A stretch of 6,093 nt of DNA from an uncultured Clostridia bacterium (GTDB lineage Bacteria; Bacillota; Clostridia; UBA1381): NCBI GenBank assembly GCA_910578235.1, contig CAJTPP010000080.1, positions 4,582-10,674 on the forward strand, in the 5' to 3' direction. Positions 1 through 6,093 of this stretch are shown piece after piece; positions within the stretch are counted from its first letter, which is position 1; every line of letters begins with the position of its first letter. Below the pieces are notes generated by a model. The model was not told the DNA's origin, ran no database searches, and saw nothing but the letters and a program-made list of their open reading frames with translations. The position numbers were made by a program, and so were the translations under genes.

Positions 1-822
1 TCTTTCATATAACTTATCGGAATTTACAGGAGTATTAGTTTTATATACTATATACTGCATAAAGAATAAGTTAAGATTAGTATAGTCGTTACCTCTTTTT
101 AAAGCTTTTTCGAGGTATAGCCAATAATTTTCATATAAATCTTCCTGATTCTCAGCGTTCATCAACAAAAAATTTCGTATCAAATCTGCATTTGAAAGTT
201 CTAAACCGGTAGAGTTAATGCTTTCGAAAATAATTTGTGGGTCATCTTCTCCCTTAGTAAGAACAATTTCAACAATTTCTAATTTTTCAAGGGCTTCTAA
301 AATTTCTTTAGGTAATATTCCGGAATTTATCCATTTTTCAATTCTTTTTTTGCATATGTCATAATTAATATATATATGACCATCTGTATCCATATCTGCA
401 AAATTATCTTTTAATAAAGCCAAGAACTGTTCATTATCTGTTTTAATTGGCTTTAGCTTAACTTTAAAGTCTTCTGAACAATGTCTATTATGTAAATAAA
501 CTTCTGTTATTTCCTCAGCACATTCAATATCTATATTTTTTGTAATATCATACAGTGCTTTTAGTAATAACATCATAGTGGTTAAACGTTGCTGACCGTC
601 AATGATAATACATTCTGTAAGAGAAAAACCGCCGTCTTTCATAAAGACAATAGTACCCAAAAAATGCTTTTCCTTTGTGTCTATAATATTTTTGATGTCA
701 TTCAAAAGACGATTGCAATTTGACCCAGACCAATCATAATTGCGCTGATACACAGGGATTTTAAAAAGTACCCTGTTTGTTCCGATAAATTCTCTTAAAA
801 GCCAAAGTTTTCCCGCATCCAT
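1..822 (-). CDS. DUF262 (GmrS-like) domain protein, C-terminus cut by window edge
   Basis: The frame is open from ATG at 822 to the left edge, giving 274 residues without a stop. It is preceded by GGAGG at 834-838, 11 nt before the ATG. Seen in the translation: IPVYQRNYDWS at residues 22-32, HFLGTIVF at 53-60, the DGQQRLTT motif at 75-82, and FESINSTGLELSNADLIRN at 199-217. These are the hallmark blocks of the DUF262 family (ParB/sulfiredoxin-like fold), which includes the GmrS part of GmrSD type IV restriction enzymes; DGQQR is the presumed nucleotide-binding/hydrolysis motif. Many relatives carry a C-terminal DUF1524 HNH nuclease domain; here that part would lie outside the window, so nuclease function cannot be confirmed. 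It is the last visible gene of the operon, 62 bp after res, which suggests a defence role, either a companion nuclease or an independent cargo gene. The family call is firm; the activity is inferred. Confidence 0.9.
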   Translation of the reverse strand, partial: MDAGKLWLLREFIGTNRVLFKIPVYQRNYDWSGSNCNRLLNDIKNIIDTKEKHFLGTIVFMKDGGFSLTECIIIDGQQRLTTMMLLLKALYDITKNIDIECAEEITEVYLHNRHCSEDFKVKLKPIKTDNEQFLALLKDNFADMDTDGHIYINYDICKKRIEKWINSGILPKEILEALEKLEIVEIVLTKGEDDPQIIFESINSTGLELSNADLIRNFLLMNAENQEDLYENYWLYLEKALKRGNDYTNLNLFFMQYIVYKTNTPVNSDKLYER

Positions 823-847
823 ATGTATTAATACCTCCGTATATTTA

Positions 848-877
848 TTTAATTTGACAGTGAAATGCTCAATTAAA
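848..877 (-). other. Imperfect hairpin in the res-DUF262 gap
   Basis: In the 62-bp gap between the res stop and the DUF262 start, TTTAATTGA (877-869) and TCAAATTAAA (857-848) can pair with one bulged base around an 11-nt loop. The stem is almost entirely A-T and no U-run follows it, so it is not a convincing terminator. It could be a weak attenuator, an RNA-processing site that uncouples the last gene from res, or chance in AT-rich DNA. No good promoter was seen in the gap. Confidence 0.25.
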
Positions 878-884
878 ATTAGTT

Positions 885-3500
885 TTAAAGATTTTTCATA
901 ATCTCTCTGAAACCATCAATAGTATAAGCTTCATCCAGCTCTATATTATCAAATACCATAAAATATCGATAATCATTTCCTGATTGCGCTTGCCAACGTC
1001 TGCCTAATTTGAGTTTCTTCTTACTATCACTATTATCTCTGTCATCTCCTTTAGCCTCAACAAGTATCACTTTGTCTGACTTCGTTTTAACGATAAAATC
1101 CGGATAGTGATTTATAAATCCATTAATTTTAAAACCTTTACGGTCAATGATTCTATGCCACCACTCAATATTAGATAAACTAACAATAACATCAAGCACT
1201 TTATATTCAAAATTGTTCATATCATTTTTTTCAGCTTCATAAAGTGAATAAGGTATAGAGTCTATTGAATTAGATGGAGTTATAACAAGTGGAAATGCAT
1301 AATGTTCACGACATATAATTTTTCCGCTGTCTAACCACTTATAAAATTGTTGTTCCCTGTATATAGACTCAAGTTTTTCAATTTTTCGCTGAATTTTATA
1401 AGCATATGTGTGTACTGACGTCTCCATCGCCGCTATTTCATCTTCTGTCATTGCCGAAACAACTTTATGAACATATTTATTAATGTCTTTAGCAGCCAAT
1501 CGATTGTTTTTATTTATCAAATTACAAATCATATTTGTGCAGCTGCGTATTTTTGTTTCTTCCGGAAGTTTGGCAAGATACTCACGAATATATTTGCTTT
1601 CTTCTTTAGAGGTACGCATATATTTAGGTATTGCGTCTCCTTGTTCCTGTAAATCTATACGATACATTTCACCGGTGGCAAGGTCAAAACTGATTTGAGC
1701 GTCTTGTCCCTCAAGAGAAAAACCTTCTGAAAGGTTTTCGGGTTCAAGCAGTTCGTATTCATCTCCAAACAAATCCGGTACGTCCTTTTTAAAAAATTGA
1801 GGAATTCTCATCGTAGAAGCAGTTTCTATAAAGCAAGTTTGTATTTTATTTTTAGTAAGCATTTCGCCAAGTTCACCTCCTATAAGCCCTAAAACCTCAT
1901 TATCAGTCATATCTTTATTATATTCCTGAGATTGCTGTTCAGCTTGATGTATCATTTCATTAACCGACATACCCGGATTGTTTTCATTTTCTATAATGTA
2001 TGATTTAACCTGAGCAGCAGAAATATCTGTAAAGTCATCCTCTATCATATCCTCAATTGTTTCTATTCCAATCTGCTCTTCTGAAATTGTCTCTGTATCT
2101 GTTACATCTTCGTTATCAATTATTCCTTCACCTACACGAAAATCTTTTCTGCTAAAGCCTGCGTTATTTAAACCATCCACAATATTTTCAAGCGTATATC
2201 TAAAATCCTTAGAGCAAGTCAAAACATAGGATGTATTAAGCAATGATAACGTATGTGATTTTGCATATGGCTGACGCAGAATTCGTCCGACAATTTGCTC
2301 AACTTCAATAGCAGAAGTTTTGTTAGCTAAAGACGCTAAAATATATGCAAACGGGCAATCCCATCCTTCTTTTAGCGCATTTACTGTAATAATATATCGT
2401 ATTTTACACGCGCGGCTCATCAAATCAATTTTCCCGAGCTCATCTATATTAGAAGTTTTTATAGCGATTTCATCTTCTGGAATGCCCATATCTATCAGTG
2501 TTTGTTTTATCTTTTCATAGGTTTCATTTTCTTTGCTTTTTATATTGGGCTGCGCTTGGAAAAGAACTATTGGACGAATATATTTTCCGCCGGCTGTTTC
2601 CTGCGCTAATGCTTGTTTTTCAATGCTTTTGCGAAGTTGAATTGCATCTTGAATTACATCTTGACGTGAATTACGGTTATATACTATAACCGGCAGCTTA
2701 ACCATATGTTCTTTTTTTAATTCTCTGGCATCCACATAGCAAAGAATGTTGCTATTTTTGCGAGGAGTAGCGGTCAAATCTAAAATAAAAGACGGATTAA
2801 GATTTGATAACATTTCAATGCTTAAATCAGAACTTGCATTATGGCTTTCATCTACAACAGTAATCGGCGATAATTGACGAAGCACTTGAATCAACGCTGT
2901 ATCAGGGGTTTCAGCAAGTAATGTATCTTTATCATTAAAATACTCTGCAAAACGCAATAGGTTTCCGTTCTCTTGGTAAACTTTACGAACATCCTTTTTC
3001 CTGCTGTCTATACGCAAAGAGCCATAACTTAAAATACATACTGTAAGCATTTCTCGCACAGTGTCAGGGGAAAAATTCTGACCGTTTAACAGCTGGTCTT
3101 TTGTATATATGCCAACTCTTCCGGCAAAATCAGAATCTAATTTTTGCCTATATGGATGATTAACATTAGAAAGATTTTTAATGGTTTGAACTAATATTGG
3201 ATCTGACGGAACAAGCCATACAACTACACGCGGTTTATTCGGGGGCATAGCGTCAAAAATACGTTTTAACGAGGCACACGCCATAAAGGTTTTACCTCCG
3301 CCCGTAGGAACTTTCATGCAGACATGGGGAACTCCCGGAATAGTATTGTTATATGCCGGAACACCGCCAAAACCCACATTTATATCCTGTTTAAACCAAT
3401 ATTCACGCCATGCAGATATAAGATTATTACTTTTTCTAAGACAATCCAAATATGAAGTTAAATTCTCTATAACTTTCTTTTGATAATTTTTAAATTCCAT
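885..3500 (-). CDS. res: Type III restriction enzyme, Res subunit (helicase/translocase-endonuclease)
   Basis: 871 residues, somewhat shorter than the ~970-residue EcoP15I Res. In type III systems Res joins Mod in a cytoplasmic complex, hydrolyses ATP after recognition of unmodified sites, and cleaves DNA at a distance. Superfamily 2 motifs appear in order: Walker A PTGGGKT at 65-71, motif Ia-like VVVWLVPSDP at 92-101, DESH (motif II) at 217-220, LTATPRK (motif III) at 242-248, NALKEGWDCP (motif V) at 374-383, and QIVGRILRQ (motif VI) at 402-410. A PD-(D/E)xK endonuclease site is present near the C-terminus: HYPDFIV with P800-D801, then LVEAKG with E815 and K817. All key residues look intact, so cleavage activity is expected. 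The ATG at 3500 has an AAGGAG site that overlaps the mod stop codon, 11 bp between genes, which fits translational coupling. The stretch at about 460-530 is rich in Asp and Glu and probably a linker. Confidence 0.95.
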   Translation of the reverse strand: MEFKNYQKKVIENLTSYLDCLRKSNNLISAWREYWFKQDINVGFGGVPAYNNTIPGVPHVCMKVPTGGGKTFMACASLKRIFDAMPPNKPRVVVWLVPSDPILVQTIKNLSNVNHPYRQKLDSDFAGRVGIYTKDQLLNGQNFSPDTVREMLTVCILSYGSLRIDSRKKDVRKVYQENGNLLRFAEYFNDKDTLLAETPDTALIQVLRQLSPITVVDESHNASSDLSIEMLSNLNPSFILDLTATPRKNSNILCYVDARELKKEHMVKLPVIVYNRNSRQDVIQDAIQLRKSIEKQALAQETAGGKYIRPIVLFQAQPNIKSKENETYEKIKQTLIDMGIPEDEIAIKTSNIDELGKIDLMSRACKIRYIITVNALKEGWDCPFAYILASLANKTSAIEVEQIVGRILRQPYAKSHTLSLLNTSYVLTCSKDFRYTLENIVDGLNNAGFSRKDFRVGEGIIDNEDVTDTETISEEQIGIETIEDMIEDDFTDISAAQVKSYIIENENNPGMSVNEMIHQAEQQSQEYNKDMTDNEVLGLIGGELGEMLTKNKIQTCFIETASTMRIPQFFKKDVPDLFGDEYELLEPENLSEGFSLEGQDAQISFDLATGEMYRIDLQEQGDAIPKYMRTSKEESKYIREYLAKLPEETKIRSCTNMICNLINKNNRLAAKDINKYVHKVVSAMTEDEIAAMETSVHTYAYKIQRKIEKLESIYREQQFYKWLDSGKIICREHYAFPLVITPSNSIDSIPYSLYEAEKNDMNNFEYKVLDVIVSLSNIEWWHRIIDRKGFKINGFINHYPDFIVKTKSDKVILVEAKGDDRDNSDSKKKLKLGRRWQAQSGNDYRYFMVFDNIELDEAYTIDGFREIMKNL

Positions 3501-3507
3501 AATAATA

Positions 3508-3514
3508 CTCCTTA
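3508..3514 (-). promoter_or_regulatory. res ribosome binding site overlapping the mod stop codon
   Basis: Read on the minus strand, TAAGGAG contains both the mod TAA stop (3514-3512) and the AAGGAG Shine-Dalgarno of res, 7 nt before its ATG. Ribosomes finishing mod would clear and expose this site, so Res synthesis is probably coupled to Mod synthesis. This is sensible for a restriction system that must not make nuclease without methylase. Confidence 0.75.
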
Positions 3515-5176
3515 AAGTCTTGAAATATCACGCGGGATTTTTTTAAAGATAATATGATATTTTTCTAATTCCGCATCGGATAAAATACATAAATCCGCAT
3601 ATATGACATAGCTATCCGCCGTTGTTTTTATGTCATGAAGAAAACTCCTGTTTAGCGTAGTAACAGAGTCGCGTTCATAACAAAAATAATATGCGGTAGA
3701 TATATGTGTTCCTAAATAATATGGCTCGTCAATTTTTGGCTCGGACAAACAAGCTCTTGTTTCTGTGAAATATACATATTCACGGATTTTGTCTGTACCA
3801 ATATCTTCATTTAACACATCGCCGTTCATAAGCGTATCGCCTAATTCATAGTAACTAAAATTACCGCTCACGCCTTCATAGTTTGATGTTCCATCAATTA
3901 CACGACGCACTCGTTCAGCGGTTATGTTCTCAGCATAATCCATCATTTCTATCGTTATAAACTTGCGATTACCATTATCAGATTTATTCATATTTAGGAC
4001 GGCATGTGCTGTTGTACCTGAACCAGCAAAAGAATCTAATATGAGTATATCTTTATTTGATGAACATATATCAATTAAATATTCTATGAGTTTACTAGGT
4101 TTAGAAAAGTCAAAATCAATACCTAATGCAGATAATTCTTTAGCACTGTGCCTATTTTCATATGTAGTTATAAAATTAGTCGGTGTTTGTCCATCTGCTT
4201 TACGGTCATCCAACCATATTTTAGTATATACATTCCATTTTGAAGGTCTACCATCTGGCTGAATAAGGACTCCCTTTGATTTTTTAAATAGTAAATTGCC
4301 ATCTTTTTTTTCTGACATATACCTTTCAGCACTCCAACGCCAACAACCGTCACCAGGCTCAGGTAAAACTATTTCTCCATCTTTAATATTAGAAGGCATT
4401 GTTTTTCCAGGAGGTATTGCGAATGTTCCATCAGGACATTCAATATAATATCTTTGATTAGGACGAGCATCTAATGATGATTGATATAATCCAAATGGGC
4501 GAAATCGTTTACCTTTTTTATTACCTGTAACCTCTATACCAGTATATAATTTTTTTACTATACTTTCTGCAAGTGGTGCCTTAAATTTTTCTATTGCATA
4601 AATATTTTTAGAATAAGATAGTATATAATCTATATTGGGAGAGAAAAAATTTCCTTTATTGCCACCCGATTTCATTACCCTTGATACAATGCCACATCTG
4701 TTATGATATCCGAATATTTCATCGCACAGTATTTTTAAATTTGCAAATTCATCATCACCAATACTTATGAAAATAACACCATTTTCGGCTAATAATTTTT
4801 GTAATAGTTTAAGTCTTGGATACATCATACATAACCATTTGTCATGCCGTGATAAATCTTCACCTTCTTTTCCCACAACCTCACCAAGCCATTTTTTGAT
4901 GTGCGGATCATTTACATTATCGTTATAAATCCAATTCTCATTGCCTGTATTATATGGAGGATCAATATATATACAATTAATTCGACCTTCATATTGCGGC
5001 AGCAAGGATTTAAGCGCGGATAGATTATCCCCGTGGATAATCATATTCTCACTGCCGTTATCTTCTGTATGCTTACCGTGTTCATCATAACTATATTTGC
5101 GCTCTAAGACGCGATATGGTACATCCAAATGATGATTAACCACTTTATCTTTTCCAATCCAATCAAGTGTCGGCAT
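3512..5176 (-). CDS. mod: Type III DNA methyltransferase, Mod subunit (N6-adenine)
   Basis: 554 residues. Mod recognises the target sequence and methylates adenine at N6 using S-adenosylmethionine, both alone and as part of the Res-Mod complex. Motif order is that of a beta-class methylase: catalytic motif IV DPPYNTG at 72-78 comes before the S-adenosylmethionine-binding motif I FAGSGTT at 383-389. Supporting blocks are HGDNLSALKSLLPQY at 48-62, FISIGDDEFANLK at 136-148, KPSKLIEYLI at 359-368 and FITIEMMDYAENITAERV at 407-424. The target recognition domain should lie at about 165-340, which includes FFSPNIDYILSYSKN (177-191) and GCWRWSAERY (277-286). The start is fixed by AGGAGG at 5184-5189, 7 nt before ATG. 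It is compact for the family, many members being longer. The middle of the gene (about 4021-4980) is poorer in GC than both ends, see findings. It contains an A8 run at residues 289-291. Recognition sequence cannot be read from the protein. Confidence 0.96.
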   Translation of the reverse strand: MPTLDWIGKDKVVNHHLDVPYRVLERKYSYDEHGKHTEDNGSENMIIHGDNLSALKSLLPQYEGRINCIYIDPPYNTGNENWIYNDNVNDPHIKKWLGEVVGKEGEDLSRHDKWLCMMYPRLKLLQKLLAENGVIFISIGDDEFANLKILCDEIFGYHNRCGIVSRVMKSGGNKGNFFSPNIDYILSYSKNIYAIEKFKAPLAESIVKKLYTGIEVTGNKKGKRFRPFGLYQSSLDARPNQRYYIECPDGTFAIPPGKTMPSNIKDGEIVLPEPGDGCWRWSAERYMSEKKDGNLLFKKSKGVLIQPDGRPSKWNVYTKIWLDDRKADGQTPTNFITTYENRHSAKELSALGIDFDFSKPSKLIEYLIDICSSNKDILILDSFAGSGTTAHAVLNMNKSDNGNRKFITIEMMDYAENITAERVRRVIDGTSNYEGVSGNFSYYELGDTLMNGDVLNEDIGTDKIREYVYFTETRACLSEPKIDEPYYLGTHISTAYYFCYERDSVTTLNRSFLHDIKTTADSYVIYADLCILSDAELEKYHIIFKKIPRDISRL

Positions 5177-5193
5177 AATTTTTCCTCCTGTTT

Positions 5194-5238
5194 TTATATC
5201 ACATTTCCAGATGCTTTTAATTGCATTGCATTTTTCAT
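5194..5238 (-). pseudogene. Relic of the abiEii toxin gene (first ~9 codons, then stop)
   Basis: A 14-codon frame, MKNAMQLKASGNVI, starts at ATG 5238 and ends at TAA 5194. Its start overlaps the abiEi stop as ATGA, and GGAGG (5245-5249) inside the end of abiEi serves as its ribosome binding site. This is the layout of intact abiE operons. To my knowledge MKNAMQLKA closely resembles the beginning of AbiEii nucleotidyltransferase toxins in Firmicutes. After that, the match ends and no toxin-length frame follows: the mod start is only 17 nt past the stop. I infer that nearly all of abiEii was deleted when mod was joined to, or retained beside, the abiE promoter-antitoxin block. The short peptide may still be translated and deliver ribosomes to the adjacent mod site. 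Alternative: a coincidental or purpose-evolved leader peptide. Confidence 0.72.
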
Positions 5239-5825
5239 ATAAGTACCTCCAAATATTGCCTTACCTTTGTCTCAACTCGTGACATTTTTGCAAATTCCGA
5301 AAGTAAAGGAATGTTCTTTGCTCTATATTTTGAATACCTTTTAAACGCATCGGTAATAACTTGTATATCAATGGCATATCTCACTTGCAAAATGTCGCAC
5401 AATGTATGTTCAATGCAATATACATTTACTTCATTCCCTGAAGGTGTTTTAACACAAACAATTCCTTTTTCATACAACTCTTTTTTTACTCTATGAGCAT
5501 TAATCTCATTTTTAATAGACGATGTATTATACGAAGCAGGAAATGTCATATCAAATTTTATCGGAGTTCTATCTGCAAAACCTAATAAATATAATGCAGA
5601 AACATTTGAAAACACACCTTTTTTAAATCTTATCTGCAAATTATAAAACTCATCATCTAATTTAGTAGGCAAAATATAAACACCTCTTGCAGAATGGTCT
5701 AACAATCCTTTGTCTACCATTGCACGCAAAAAGCTGCGATGTATTTTCATTTTATCTACTTGTTCAGTTGTGATTGTGCCACCGTTCAATTCGGCGGCTT
5801 TTAAAATTCTTTCTGAATTTGTCAT
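5235..5825 (-). CDS. abiEi: AbiEi-family type IV antitoxin / transcriptional repressor
   Basis: 196 residues from ATG 5825. That start is chosen because GGAGG (5831-5835) lies 5 nt upstream; a TTG 12 bases further upstream would sit inside this ribosome binding site. Residues 1-52 look like the AbiEi N-terminal winged helix (ERILKAAELNGGTITTEQ, then HRSFLRAMVDKGLL and a wing RGVYILP). Residues 60-196 match the AbiEi C-terminal domain: VFSNVSALYLLGFADRTP at 71-88, then TFPASYNT, VYCIEHTLCDIL at 135-146, and the ending ETKVRQYLEVLI. In AbiE systems this protein represses its own promoter and counteracts the AbiEii nucleotidyltransferase toxin; type IV antitoxins act without binding the toxin. 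Here the toxin gene is reduced to a relic, so the protein is an orphan antitoxin placed first in a restriction-modification operon. A regulatory role is inferred from its DNA-binding fold and the inverted repeat at its promoter. Confidence 0.93.
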   Translation of the reverse strand: MTNSERILKAAELNGGTITTEQVDKMKIHRSFLRAMVDKGLLDHSARGVYILPTKLDDEFYNLQIRFKKGVFSNVSALYLLGFADRTPIKFDMTFPASYNTSSIKNEINAHRVKKELYEKGIVCVKTPSGNEVNVYCIEHTLCDILQVRYAIDIQVITDAFKRYSKYRAKNIPLLSEFAKMSRVETKVRQYLEVLI

Positions 5826-5830
5826 ACAAC

Positions 5831-5835
5831 CCTCC
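5831..5835 (-). promoter_or_regulatory. Ribosome binding site that fixes the abiEi start
   Basis: GGAGG on the minus strand ends 5 nt before ATG 5825. A longer frame that begins at TTG 5837 would encode this site as codons 1-2, so the ATG is the better start. Confidence 0.8.
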
Positions 5836-5841
5836 AAAAAC

Positions 5842-5884
5842 GACTTTTATGCCTATTATTATATTTTAAACAGGCATAAAAGTC
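5842..5884. promoter_or_regulatory. Perfect 13-bp inverted repeat, probable AbiEi operator
   Basis: GACTTTTATGCCT at 5842-5854 and AGGCATAAAAGTC at 5872-5884 are exact reverse complements, separated by 17 bp; the arm centres are 30 bp apart, close to three helical turns. One arm overlaps the -35 hexamer and the other covers the predicted transcription start, with the -10 between them. A protein bound to both arms would block RNA polymerase. AbiEi proteins are known to bind inverted repeats in their own promoters and repress them, so AbiEi is the natural candidate. As only one arm is fully upstream of the start site, this is better read as a DNA operator than as an RNA hairpin. Confidence 0.8.
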
Positions 5885-5886
5885 AA
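5858..5886 (-). promoter_or_regulatory. Sigma-A-type promoter of the abiEi-mod-res operon
   Basis: On the minus strand TTGACT (5886-5881) is followed after exactly 17 bp by TATAAT (5863-5858), a full-consensus -10 and a 5-of-6 -35. Transcription should start near 5851, leaving a leader of about 26 nt before the abiEi ATG. No comparable promoter was seen before mod, res or the DUF262 gene, so the whole block is probably one transcript. Confidence 0.88.
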
Positions 5887-5928
5887 TATCTCAATTAGAA
5901 TTTGTTCCATATTTTGTTTACTTAACAA

Positions 5929-5966
5929 AAAAAGACTCAAATTTCGTTTGAAATTCAAGTCTTTTT
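5929..5966 (-). terminator. Rho-independent terminator, possibly bidirectional
   Basis: AAAAAGACT at 5929-5937 pairs with AGTCTTTTT at 5958-5966; after two mismatches AATTTC (5940-5945) pairs with GAAATT (5950-5955) around a GTTT loop. Read on the minus strand the stem is followed by a run of seven T (5933-5927), and on the plus strand by five T. No plus-strand gene ends here, so it most likely stops transcripts that enter from genes to the right of the window and insulates the abiEi promoter. Confidence 0.7.
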
Positions 5967-5970
5967 CTAT

Positions 5971-6093
5971 CATTCACCCCTGCTTGTCCCACAAGGCTCT
6001 TTAAATAAAGTCCGCATTGGTATTTTTGAGTGAAACAAAAACCGCGTAATAATCCCGTTTTTAAGCTCTCGGCTCTGTAAGAAAACCTCGCAA
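5971..6093. other. Unassigned higher-GC edge segment, no supportable gene
   Basis: About 42% GC by hand count, against about 33% in the operon. On the minus strand one frame is open from the edge to TGA at 5972-5970 (40 residues, containing ITRFLFHSKIPMRTLFKEP), just before the terminator. A second is open to TAA at 5920-5918 but runs through the hairpin. Neither has a visible start or a family I recognise. The first could be the 3' end of a gene outside the window. The plus-strand frames I read across it contain stops. Confidence 0.35.

Noticed and set aside
842..872. Possible internal promoter for the DUF262 gene (TTGAGC with AT-rich -10-like hexamers)
   Set aside because: The TAAATA candidates lie 15 or 19 bp from TTGAGC and match consensus poorly; AT-rich DNA gives such matches by chance.
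854..882. TTGACA on the plus strand in the res-DUF262 gap
   Set aside because: No acceptable -10 at 16-18 bp, and it points into the res gene in antisense; no plus-strand gene follows.
3963..4262. 99-codon plus-strand frame inside mod
   Set aside because: Antisense to well-conserved methylase sequence, no ribosome binding site noted, and no family resemblance.
4168..4353. 61-codon minus-strand frame overlapping mod in another frame
   Set aside because: It is an out-of-frame reading of the mod target recognition region; mod is intact through this stretch, so it is not evidence of a frameshift.
5842..5884. Inverted repeat read as a terminator or CRISPR-like unit
   Set aside because: There is a 17-bp AT-rich spacer that contains a consensus -10, no U-run after the stem, and only one copy; an operator explains it better.
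5710..5898. 62-codon plus-strand frame across the abiEi start and promoter
   Set aside because: It runs antisense through abiEi and the operator, with no recognisable product.
5866..5910. 14-codon minus-strand frame (MEQILIEILTFMPV) upstream of abiEi
   Set aside because: It overlaps the promoter hexamers, begins upstream of the predicted transcription start and has no ribosome binding site.

Overview
The window looks like a defence-gene operon from a low-GC Firmicute, probably a gut-type Clostridia or relative. This rests on roughly 33% GC, strong AGGAGG/GGAGG ribosome binding sites, a near-consensus sigma-A promoter, and closeness of the proteins to Clostridia-type families. The genus cannot be named from sequence alone. 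All convincing genes lie on the minus strand and are transcribed from right to left.

Layout in transcription order, from the right edge: (1) 5971-6093, a short unassigned stretch of higher GC (about 42%) with no supportable gene; (2) a rho-independent hairpin at 5929-5966 that separates it from the operon; (3) a strong promoter (TTGACT, 17 bp, TATAAT) with a perfect 13-bp inverted repeat flanking its -10 element at 5842-5884, very probably an AbiEi operator; (4) abiEi (5235-5825), antitoxin/repressor of the AbiE type IV toxin-antitoxin family; (5) a 14-codon relic of the abiEii toxin gene (5194-5238) that keeps the start, the ATGA overlap with abiEi and a family-like N-terminus, then stops; (6) mod (3512-5176), the adenine methyltransferase of a type III restriction-modification system; (7) res (885-3500), its helicase/translocase-endonuclease; (8) the first 274 residues of a DUF262 (GmrS-like) protein (1-822) that runs off the left edge.

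How the genes fit together: mod and res form a complete type III restriction-modification pair in the usual mod-res order, with 11 bp between them. The only strong promoter seen for them is the one in front of abiEi. The toxin has been lost, but the DNA-binding antitoxin and a symmetric operator remain. The simplest reading is that AbiEi now acts, or could act, as the transcriptional regulator of the restriction-modification operon. The DUF262 protein, if complete outside the window, may add a second nuclease-type activity to the same operon. The three points most worth following are the decayed AbiE module used as a controller, the compositional mosaic in the middle of mod, and the linkage of a DUF262 gene to a type III system.
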